64,000 bases of DNA from Allochromatium palmeri (GTDB taxonomy: Bacteria; Pseudomonadota; Gammaproteobacteria; Chromatiales; Chromatiaceae). Location: the NCBI RefSeq assembly GCF_009720725.1, contig NZ_WNKT01000003.1, positions 1 to 64,000 on the forward strand. Reading direction: 5' to 3'. The notes under the pieces are model-generated. The model did not search any database and was not told where the DNA came from. It worked only from the letters and a program-made list of their open reading frames with translations. The position numbers and the translations under genes are program-made. The stretch's first letter is position 1. Each line of letters starts with the position of its first letter. Positions 17,315 to 26,100 of the stretch are shown here, piece after piece.

Positions 17315-18786
17315 GTTGGGACGTCCCGGCCCTCGGAGGCGCCGCCCCGTGGCATGGCAATAATCTGGTTGCGCCCGGACTCCTTGGCCATATAGAGCCG
17401 ACGATCGGCAACATCGACAAAGGCGTCGAGGCTCTCGCCGCAATGCTGAGCCACGCCGCCGCTGATCGTCAGTTCCAGACCGGGCATCGACCACTCGATG
17501 CTGGCGACCGCGTCGCGGATGCGCTCGGCGACCTCGGTGGCTTCGGCCAGGTCGGCATGCGGCAGGATCACCAGAAATTCCTCGCCGCCATGGCGCCCGG
17601 CCACGTCGACCTCGCGGACACAGGATTGGAGCACGCCGCCGACACAGACCAGCACGTCGTCGCCCACATTGTGACCGAAGGTGTCATTGATGCGCTTGAA
17701 GAAATCCAGATCAAAGAGGATGGCCGAGAGTGTGTGATGGTAGCGATCGGCCAGTTCGATCTCATGATTGAGGCGCTGATAGAGATAGCGCCGATTGTAG
17801 AGTCCGGTCAGCGTATCGGTGAAGGAAGCCGTGCGCAATTCCTCCTGGACCGTTTTCAGCTCGCTGACATCGGCCAGACCGATGAGCCGGCTCGTTCTCC
17901 CCGAAAAGCGCAGCGGCACCGAAGAGGCCAACGCCCAGTGTGTCCGGTCATGCGTCAATCCATCGAAATTGACCTCATGCGTCTCGCCGGCCTGGGTCGG
18001 GAGCGTCAGGCCGGCTAGCGCGCGCCAGGCCTCGCTGTCGAGGCAACCCTCGACCGTTTCATGCAGATCCAGATAACGCTTGGCCGCCGCGTTGGCACGG
18101 CGCGGGAACGGCTCATCATCGGCCTGGAGCAGCATCGGGAAGGGCGCGGCCTCGAAGACCGCACGCAGGTTGTGCTCGCTCTCGCGCAAGCGACGCAGGA
18201 AACGCTGAGCCTGAAACCAGGCATAGCCGATCGACAGCAGGATCAATCCGGCCACCCACAGCAGGGTGCGGCCCAGATCGCCGGTCAGATCGCGCAGGAA
18301 ACGGGGGCTGGAATAACAGGTCGCCACGCCGATGAGCAGGCGATCCTGGGGATGATAAAGCGGAATGCGCGACACGAAACAGCGATCACAGGCCGTGGTA
18401 CCAAGATCCAGATCCAGACTGCCCGGCGGGACACGGAACAGATCATAGTCGAACATCAGACTGATGCGCTGGATGAAGTGCTCCTGCGTCGATCCGTCTT
18501 TGAAGAGCAGGATCGATCCCAGCGCCGACACCAGTTCACGCTGCAAGTGCTCCGGATCCTGGTACTCACCGAGCACACGTTCCAGACCCTGGACCTGCGA
18601 TTGGGCCAGGACGGCCGCCCGACTCTCGGCCTCGGCGCGCAGCGTCGGCTCCAGCACCAGAAACCAGTGCGCGGCGACCACCAGCATCAACATCACGCCG
18701 AGCAGGCCGAAGATCAGCGCCAGATAGCCCTCCAACCGTGACGACAGATAGCGCGCGATCTGGTGCAGGCGTTTAATGACCATCAT
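17296..18786 (-). CDS. Membrane diguanylate cyclase with periplasmic sensor and PAS domain
   Basis: The 496-residue protein makes c-di-GMP from GTP. The start is the ATG pair at 18786/18783, overlapping the upstream gene by 14 bases. Two membrane helices (about 24-46 and 158-176) enclose a periplasmic sensor containing TACDRC. A PAS-like region lies at about 195-310. The GGDEF domain follows, with the intact active site GGEEF near residue 399 and an inhibitory RxxD site (R-E-V-D) five residues before it. It should therefore be an active, product-inhibited cyclase. Its coupling to a YfiR-like periplasmic protein resembles the YfiR-YfiN pair, in which YfiR restrains the cyclase through the periplasm. 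Confidence 0.88.
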
Positions 18787-19360
18787 GGAGGCGCGCCACA
18801 TCGAGAAAGAAGGGTTTGAAGCGAATCCCGGCCCGACGCGCCTGCGTCGGGCTGACAAAGGGTAGAACACGATCAGCGACATAAATGCCCGCAACGGCCC
18901 CGCCCTCGACCGCACCGGCGAAGGGCGAGAAGACGAGCGTGCGATAGCGCTCGGACCAGAGGCGCTGCTGTCGTGGCGGCAGATCGACACTGGAGACGAA
19001 GACACCGACCGGTCTCGGACCGGAATAGGCGTCGAGTTCAGCCGCTGACACGGCGCGTATCTCCAGTGGATAGTCGCGAATCCGCTCCACCGACTCCAGA
19101 TTCGCGACCACTGGGCGCGTGCTGGCGCTCGATCCGGTGTAGACCACCAGCACCAGCAGCGAACCCCTGGGCGTCAGCCAGGTCTCGATCGCTTCGAGCG
19201 CGCCGACACAGGCCGGGAACAGCTTGAGTCCGACGCGCACCCGCTGCTCGTCCTCGCGCCAGAGTGTCTGGCCCTCGCCGGGCGCGCTGTGCAGGACGAG
19301 CAGCGGCATGAATCCCAGCAGCAATCCCAGCAGCAGTGGGCGGGTGTCGGCGGCGTTCAT
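18773..19360 (-). CDS. Exported YfiR-like periplasmic protein
   Basis: The 195-residue protein has a clear signal peptide (MNAADTRPLLLGLLLGFMPL, cleaved near residue 30). The mature part has an alternating alpha/beta pattern and ends VADRVLPFVSPTQARRAGIR followed by FKPFFLDVARL. This resembles the C-terminal strand and the ARRAGIR helix of YfiR-type proteins (DUF4154). It contains only one cysteine after the signal. The start at 19360 is 15 bases after the TonB-receptor stop; a longer start at 19402 would overlap it. Its reading frame overlaps the cyclase start. It probably regulates that cyclase by binding its periplasmic domain. A substrate-binding-type protein is the alternative. Confidence 0.6.
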   Translation of the reverse strand: MNAADTRPLLLGLLLGFMPLLVLHSAPGEGQTLWREDEQRVRVGLKLFPACVGALEAIETWLTPRGSLLVLVVYTGSSASTRPVVANLESVERIRDYPLEIRAVSAAELDAYSGPRPVGVFVSSVDLPPRQQRLWSERYRTLVFSPFAGAVEGGAVAGIYVADRVLPFVSPTQARRAGIRFKPFFLDVARLHDGH

Positions 19361-19374
19361 CGGCGAGTGCCGGC

Positions 19375-21399
19375 TCAGAAAGCGTAGCTCACGGACAGCC
19401 ACCAGCGACGTCCCGCCCTGGGATAGCCGTCTGGATAGATCAGATCGACCCCGCCGAAGCTGGTAAGGATCTGCGGATAGTACACACGCGTGTTACCCAG
19501 ATTCTTCACGCCGGCATGCAGCGACATCCCCTTGGCCAGCGTCTGATAATTGAGCGTGAGATCGAGCGTGGTCGAATCGTCCAGATCCGAATACACGGCC
19601 TCATCAAGGCGATGACGCTTGCCGACATAGTGCAGTTGCAGCGCGGCCAGCCAGCGCTCATGTGGACGCCACAGCAGGCCCAGATTGCCCAGCCAGCGCG
19701 CACCGCCCGGCAGGGCCGTGTCGCTGCCGGGCCGCACCGCATCGACATAGGACAGATTGGCGTCGATCTTGAGCTGCGAGCCGAGTCGCTGAATGTATTC
19801 GAGTTCGACACCGCGCAACCGGACATCCTCGGCGTTGACATACCCATCCTCGGTGATTTCGTCGAACAGCACGGGGTTGGTCAGATCCGAGTGGAAGGCT
19901 GTCGCACGCGCTTCCCAGTTCGGCTTGGTCAGGATATAGCCGAGTTCGAAGGTATCGATCTCGCTGGCGTCCAGGTCGACCTGGGCGGCATATTCGAGTT
20001 CGTAGAAGGTCGGCGGACGGAAGGCGCGCGCGTACTGAAATTTCAGCACATTGGCGTCGTCGATCCGCCATACGGCCGCCGCGCGCGGGCTGAGCAGGGA
20101 ACCGGCGTCACTGTAATCGTCGTAGCGCAGGGTGGCGGTTAGGGTGAGCTGATCGCTGGCGCGGTATTCATCCTGCACGACCAGACCGAGGATGGTGCGG
20201 TCGTGGTCGGTGTCGAGCCAGGTCGAGGAGATCTCGAACGGGAGATTGGTCCACTCCCACTTGGCCTGATCGATGCTGATCCGGCTGAGTTCCAGGCCGA
20301 ACAGCGCCGTATGGTCGGGATTCGGACGCCAGAAGATATCCGCTAAGCCACGATGGCGCGTCTCCTGATAGTCCTGGTCCATATAGATCGGCTCGTCGGC
20401 CAGATAGCTGGCCGGGAAGACATAGAGCTGGTCACGGTCGCGCTCCTGACGCAGGAACTCCAGTCGCAGCCTGGCGCTGAGCGTTGCGGACAGACGCGGG
20501 TCATAACCGAGCTGGGCCAAGACGGTGTGCTGAAGCGAGGCCAGATTGTTGTCGGCGGGGGGCAGGAAGTGATTAACGCCGAAATAGTCGCCGTAGCTGT
20601 TCTCGATCAGCTTGAGATCGAGAAAGAGGCCGCGCCACTGGAGATTGGTGAAGGCGGCCTTGTAACGCTGGGCCTCGTTGGAATGGCCGGGGGCGTTGGA
20701 GAGATACGACTCACCGAGCGCGGCCAGCGCATCCTCGTTCACCCGCACGCCGGCATCATTGCTCTCGAGTCCGGTCAGATTCAGCGACAGGCTCAGGTCG
20801 CGTTCCGGATCGTCCCAATACCAGATGCCGCCCAGGCCCGATCCGCCGTCCTCGCTGGCCTGGAGACGGAGCTGGCGCTCGCCTGTGCGGGTGATGACGT
20901 TGACGACACCGGCATAGGCATACTCGCCATGCACCGAGGAGCCGGGACCACGGATGACTTCGATGCGCTCGACCTGTTCGATCGGGATGTTGAGCACGCT
21001 GTTGGCGGTTGCAAACAGCGAGGAGTTCATGGAGACGCCATCGAGCATGATCTTGATGTTGCCCGAGGCATAGCCATGCCCGACACCACGGCTGAGCACC
21101 TGGCGCTCGCCGGTCATCTCCAGCCCCAGACTCAGTCCGGGCACCAGGGCCAGCGACTCCCAGACCGTGCGCGCGCCCCGCTGCAGGAGGTCGTCGCCGT
21201 TGAGGATGGTGACCATGCCGGGAACGAAGTTAGCGTTCATGCCGCTCTTCGTCGCCAGTTCGGTTGCCCCCTCCAGCACGTCCAGCAGATCCTCGCGCTC
21301 GGCCGCATCCGCAACGGACACGCTTTGCATGAGTGCTGACAGCGCTACAACAGTTGATAGGCGGCAAATGGGCGCGAATGGGCGTTCATTTGCAATCAT
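19375..21399 (-). CDS. TonB-dependent outer-membrane receptor
   Basis: The 674-residue protein has a signal peptide (residues about 1-33, ending VSVADA). Its plug domain contains NFVPGMVTILNGDDL, LALVPGLSL, IEVIRGPGSSVHGEYAYAG and VVNVITRTG. A 22-strand-type barrel follows, ending in aromatic LSVSYAF. No extended N-terminal signalling domain is present, and the TonB box is not obvious. The ligand cannot be told from sequence; siderophore, cobalamin and other ligands remain possible. It is the first gene of an apparent operon with the YfiR-like protein and the diguanylate cyclase, which suggests that binding or uptake at the surface is linked to c-di-GMP. I found no riboswitch in the 180-base AT-rich leader. 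Confidence 0.9.
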   Translation of the reverse strand: MIANERPFAPICRLSTVVALSALMQSVSVADAAEREDLLDVLEGATELATKSGMNANFVPGMVTILNGDDLLQRGARTVWESLALVPGLSLGLEMTGERQVLSRGVGHGYASGNIKIMLDGVSMNSSLFATANSVLNIPIEQVERIEVIRGPGSSVHGEYAYAGVVNVITRTGERQLRLQASEDGGSGLGGIWYWDDPERDLSLSLNLTGLESNDAGVRVNEDALAALGESYLSNAPGHSNEAQRYKAAFTNLQWRGLFLDLKLIENSYGDYFGVNHFLPPADNNLASLQHTVLAQLGYDPRLSATLSARLRLEFLRQERDRDQLYVFPASYLADEPIYMDQDYQETRHRGLADIFWRPNPDHTALFGLELSRISIDQAKWEWTNLPFEISSTWLDTDHDRTILGLVVQDEYRASDQLTLTATLRYDDYSDAGSLLSPRAAAVWRIDDANVLKFQYARAFRPPTFYELEYAAQVDLDASEIDTFELGYILTKPNWEARATAFHSDLTNPVLFDEITEDGYVNAEDVRLRGVELEYIQRLGSQLKIDANLSYVDAVRPGSDTALPGGARWLGNLGLLWRPHERWLAALQLHYVGKRHRLDEAVYSDLDDSTTLDLTLNYQTLAKGMSLHAGVKNLGNTRVYYPQILTSFGGVDLIYPDGYPRAGRRWWLSVSYAF

Positions 21400-21579
21400 A
21401 ATGTGAAATTTCTAACGATCAGTGGGCCGATTCCATGTGAGTTTATACACCTCATGGCAATTTCACAGATACCGTTCGTCCGATTAAGGACTGAAACAGA
21501 CGCCCAAAACAACGATAAAAAACAATTTAAAGAATTGATAAAAAGCAGTGAACGATACGGCCCGCACGCTCAATGCATC

Positions 21580-22188
21580 CTACGAATAGGCTGTTTTTTG
21601 GACATCAGCGGACGACACAACGGCCGAGACAGTTGACGTCGGCTCAGACAGCGCGCACTCGGCCTTCTGGATCAGCAGACGCGCCTCGCGGCCATCCTGT
21701 GGATAGACCGCTTGGCCAATCCTCACATCGAGCTTGACTGAATGCCCTTCCACTAACAGCGGAGGGTTCAACCGGTGCCGAATCCGATCGGCGATCAGAG
21801 ACGCCGTGTGCGACGCATCGACCGTTTTGAGGATCACGGCGAAGCATTCACCACCCTCCCACAGCACCGTGTCGTAACGGCGGATTCCATCCTTCAGTCG
21901 CGCGGTCAGTACCTGCGGCCAGGACGGCTCCGGCGGGCGAGTGCTGTCGTCATCGGTTATCACGCACCTCAGCCGGAGCAAGGCGAATGGCGTGCGTTCA
22001 TGACAATGCACGGCAACGGCCGTTTCCAGTCGGGGCCTATCCGAGGCCGATTCGGTTCTGGAGCCCGTCGTGGGGGCCGCCATGCGAACCGTCGGCTGCA
22101 TTCGTGGCATACGTTTGGGGAAACCCGTCGGCTTTGACTGGTTTTCAGGCAGAATGAAGAACGTATGCAGGGGCATGGATTCGAACAT
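21580..22188 (-). CDS. Degenerate GGDEF-domain protein with retained I-site
   Basis: The 202-residue protein from the ATG at 22188 (MFESMPLHTFF) has no membrane segment. After a basic, low-complexity N-terminus (about 20-70) there is a GGDEF-like fold in which the active-site sequence reads GGECF. The conserved fourth residue, a metal-binding Glu, is replaced by Cys, so catalysis is unlikely. The inhibitory site R-R-Y-D (RxxD) is intact five residues upstream. The C-terminal part (VRIGQAVYPQDGREARLLIQ) matches the end of GGDEF domains. It may be a c-di-GMP receptor. It lies between the TonB-receptor leader and the response-regulator gene, all on the minus strand. Confidence 0.7.
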   Translation of the reverse strand: MFESMPLHTFFILPENQSKPTGFPKRMPRMQPTVRMAAPTTGSRTESASDRPRLETAVAVHCHERTPFALLRLRCVITDDDSTRPPEPSWPQVLTARLKDGIRRYDTVLWEGGECFAVILKTVDASHTASLIADRIRHRLNPPLLVEGHSVKLDVRIGQAVYPQDGREARLLIQKAECALSEPTSTVSAVVSSADVQKTAYS

Positions 22189-22449
22189 TGGCTTAACCAG
22201 GGTCAATTCTTTGCGTGGAGATCACCTTACGTCTTGATTTCACGCTGCAATGACCCATGCCTTCAACCTGTGAAATGCGACTAAATCTGACAGGATCTGA
22301 CAGCATACCCACAGAATGACGACCGTCATCTCAGGGAAGGAGGACTGGATGTTCTGCCAAACCGTGTTTGTTATCCCTGGCGCCTGTGTGGTTCACATGG
22401 CGGGATGTCGGTCAACCGGAAAAGAGCCGCTGTGGATCAGGTCGGCGTT

Positions 22450-23178
22450 TCAAGCGTCCTGTCGGGATCGATCGAGCAAACAGGGCACGACGAGGGCATA
22501 GCCCAGACCATGCTGGGTCAGGATGGGACTGGGGCCGGGATGATGGTTGGCAATCTTCTGACGGGTGCGGCGCACCAGCGTCTCGAGGGCGCGTGCGGCG
22601 CTCTCGTCCACACGCCCATAGAGTTCGGTGAGCAGTGTGGACCGTGGCACAGGGTCGCCATCGCCCCTGGCCAGAAGTTCGAGCAACTGACACTCCTTGG
22701 GTGTGAGTTCCAGCAGCTGACCATCGGGCCGTTGGAGCCGATGCTGACGAATGAGCAGCCGCCAGGCCGATGCATCGGCCTGATTCGAGGACAGCCTGTC
22801 TGAGATCTGTTCGCGTCGACTGGCCAGACTGGCGATGGCGGCGGCCAACTCGCGCCCATCAAACGGTTTGCCGAGAAAGAGATCCGCGCCGGTCTGATAG
22901 CAGTCGACGCGTGTTTCGAGCGTATCGCGCGCGGTGATGACGATGATGGAACTGGTGGTGTTGTGACGGGTGTAGTCGACCAGGATCTTGCCCGACTGGT
23001 CGGGTAGACCCAAGTCGATCACGGCCACGGCGAAGTCGCCTTCGCTCAGACAGCGGTAATAGGCAAGACTGTCGCCCACGGCAGTGACACTATACCCGAC
23101 GAGTCCGAGATAGCTCTCCAGGCTGGCGCGCAGCATGGCATCGTCCTCGACCAATAGCACCCGCGTGTGCTGGCTCAT
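22450..23178 (-). CDS. OmpR-family response regulator
   Basis: The 242-residue protein starts MSQHTRVLLVEDDAML at 23178; its ATG overlaps the stop of the giant sensor kinase (ATGA). The receiver domain (1-120) has acidic residues D12-D13, the phospho-acceptor Asp in AVIDLGLPD (about 55) and lysine in LFLGKPF. The winged-helix DNA-binding domain (about 145-235) has LTPKECQLLELLARGDGDPV and the recognition-helix region LVRRTRQKI. It should be phosphorylated by the adjoining kinase and act as a transcription factor; the targets are unknown. Confidence 0.9.
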   Translation of the reverse strand: MSQHTRVLLVEDDAMLRASLESYLGLVGYSVTAVGDSLAYYRCLSEGDFAVAVIDLGLPDQSGKILVDYTRHNTTSSIIVITARDTLETRVDCYQTGADLFLGKPFDGRELAAAIASLASRREQISDRLSSNQADASAWRLLIRQHRLQRPDGQLLELTPKECQLLELLARGDGDPVPRSTLLTELYGRVDESAARALETLVRRTRQKIANHHPGPSPILTQHGLGYALVVPCLLDRSRQDA

Positions 23179-26100
23179 GAAACGACCTCGGCTTCCGACT
23201 CGGCGATGGCAAAGCTTAGACGAATCTCGAAGTAATCCGGTTGGTCGAGCCGCACCTCGACCTGACCCTCCTGATTTTCGACCAGCTTGTTGACCAGATA
23301 CAGTCCCATGCCGAGTCCGGATCGGCCCTGGCTGTTGGCTCCACGCACTGATTTTTTCAGCAAGGCGGCGCCTTCGAGCTGCGGACTGGCCGTGCAGTGG
23401 TTGCCGACGACAAGGCGGGCGTGCTGCTCGCCGCGCGTCAGGGTGACCTGGATCGGTTGCTCGGGCTGGCCGTACTTGCGTGCATTGTCGAGCAGATTGA
23501 TCACAACCGTCTTGAGGAGTGCTGGATCGGCGAGGATGGTCGCGGTTCCTTCGGCGCCCCAGTCGATACGCGGGGCTGGATCGGGCCAACTGGCGCGGAT
23601 GGCGTCGAGACACGAATCCAGCCACGCCACCAGTTCGAGCGGTTCGAGATGGAGGCGTCGATGCTCGCCCCAGTTATCGCGGCGCAAGGAGCCGTCGAAG
23701 ACCTCGGCCAGCCGTTGGATGGCGAGATCCATGTTGCGCAGGCTATGGCGCCAATGATTCGGGTCCTGGGTCAGCGTCAGGATGTCGAGATTGGTCTTGA
23801 GGATGGCCAGCGGGGTGCGATATTCGTGGGTGACGAGGTCGATGAAGCGACTCTGCTGATCGCGAATCTCGCGCTCGCACGCCGCCATCTCCAACGCCTG
23901 TTGCACCTGGTCGAGCGCCGTGCGGTGGGCGTCGTGCAAGGCCTGGTTGCGCGCGTCGACTACCGAATGCAGCGCGATCAGACCACCAAACGCGGCCAGA
24001 CGCAGACTCTGGAGCAAGGGGACGTCATCGCCAACGCCACCCAACAGTTCAACCACGCGCTCGGCGGCAAAGACCGCGCGCAAGCGCCGATTCTCCAGCA
24101 TCAGGAAGGCGCTCACCCGCCCTTGAACCATCACCGGCAGCCCCAGGAGCGCGCACAGCGGCAGGTCGGTGAAATACGGATCGGCGGCGAAGCGGCTGTC
24201 GAGCACAGCATCGTCGGAGACCACCGGCTTCTGAGTCTGGCTCCCTAAGCGCAACACGCTGGACGAGACGAGTCGCTGATCCACGGCGGCAGCCAGCGGC
24301 CAGCGCCCGATTGGCTCCCCGTTCGACAACCCACCTTCCAGGAACCAGTGCCCCTCCTCATCCAGGGCCAGAAACCGCACGTCGGTCGCCCCGGTCAATT
24401 GCGCGACCAGCTCCATCACCCGTGTGACCAATCCAACACCCGAGGTCTCGGTGGACAACAGCTCCGTGGTGCGCAGAAGCGCCGTCTGATCCAGGTTTCC
24501 CGGCTCCAGCCAAGATGGGGTGATCGCCTGGCTGGCGTTGATGAAGGGCCAGAGGCGCCGCATCGCTTGGGCCTTACCCGTCGCGCCCCACTGGAAGTAG
24601 AGCTGGTGGGCACGGATCAGCAGCGCGCGCCCGGTGTGCTCCAGCCCATAGCGCATGTGACAGAGCCCGGCGCGCTCAGTGATGAACGCCTGGTGCCAGA
24701 GTCGTTGGTGGGCCTGAGCGTTCCGCATCGCCCGTTCGAACACCTGGAGTGCCGACCAGGGATCACCCAACGCGGCGAGACGCTCGGCCTCGATCAGGTC
24801 ATGCAGATGACCGAAGTTCACCGGGGCCTCCTTGGCGCGGGCTGCGAGCCACCCCTGACTGATGCTCAATAGCTCCAGACGCTCCGCGCGCTCGCTCTCG
24901 CTGGCGTTCGCGAGTCCCTGGATCAGCGTCAGCGAGAGCAGCAGATTGAGGAGTGCCGTGGCGTAATGGCAGGCAATAGGTATATAGAGCGTCCCGGCTA
25001 TCTCGGCATGGCGGGCCAGTGTCGCCTCGTCCTGGAACAGACAGGCTGTCAGGGCGCGATAGAGATGGAAATAGGCGAGCGCCATGGGATCGCCAGCCGC
25101 CGCCGCCTGGTAAGTCGTCTCATCGAACTCGGCGTCGCCGAACTCTCCGGGCGACCGAGTCTGCCCCTTCAACGCCCGCACCAACTGGCGCACGGGCAGA
25201 TAGGTCTGCTCGACGTGCCGACCACCGATCCGGCGCGCAAAATCCAGAGCCATCGTGTTCTCGGCGTCCAGATCGTCGAGTTGGGTGCCGCTGTCGAGGA
25301 TGGCCGACTGCGTGGCATAGAAGGTCAGGGCGGCGAATTCCAGGTCGGCGGCGCGCATCAGCGCCTCGAAGGCCGCGCGCGTTTCGGGAAGCGTCTGCTC
25401 AAGTGGGTGGTGCCAGTGCGCGATGCAGTTAGCGTAAACGAAGCGGCTGCGTGCCGTCTCGCGGCTGTCCTCGCGCGACGCGCCCACCATCAGCGCCGTA
25501 CGCGACAACTGTTCGGCCTGGGTATAATCGCCACGGAAACTGATGATCGTGATACCGAGGGCCACCAGTGGGAAAAGGCTGGCTTCGCAATAGCCGTCTT
25601 CAATCCACAGCCGACCGAGCCGCAGCAGCAACCAGGGAGAGAGCAAAAAGTGGCCGGTGGAGTTGACGGCGTAGACCATTCGGTTCATAAGTTTGGCGAT
25701 GCTCGCGCGCGCCGGGTCGACCTGCTTCTGGCACTTGGGCAAACGCTCCAAGGCGCCCGCCGCCAGATGCCCGCAAAATAACGACAAATCGTGTTCAATA
25801 ATGCTCTCGGAACGGATCTCCAAGTGCTTGGGCACATAGCAATTTACCCCATAGTAAAGCGCTTGCAACTGGCAAACTTTTGACAAAGTGGCGAGGAATT
25901 TCTGGAAACTCTGATCGAGATCAGCCAGGGGAACCTGCACCCCGAGCCGCTCCAGCAGTGAACAGCCGAGCATGACGGCCTCCTCGTGCCGGACGCGCTG
26001 CGATAGGCTGGCGATCTGGATACAGGTGGGATCGACCAGTTGCAGCGGTGCGTCGGCCTGTTCACTGAGTCGCTGATAGACCGCATCGGCCGCGTCGGAG

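Noticed and set aside
21400-21579. Riboswitch (for example cobalamin) in the leader of the TonB receptor
   Set aside because: The 180 bases are AT-rich and I see no conserved B12-box or stable paired structure.
22285-22304. Tandem atctgacag repeat upstream of the degenerate GGDEF gene
   Set aside because: Only two short units, no clear promoter context; could be chance.
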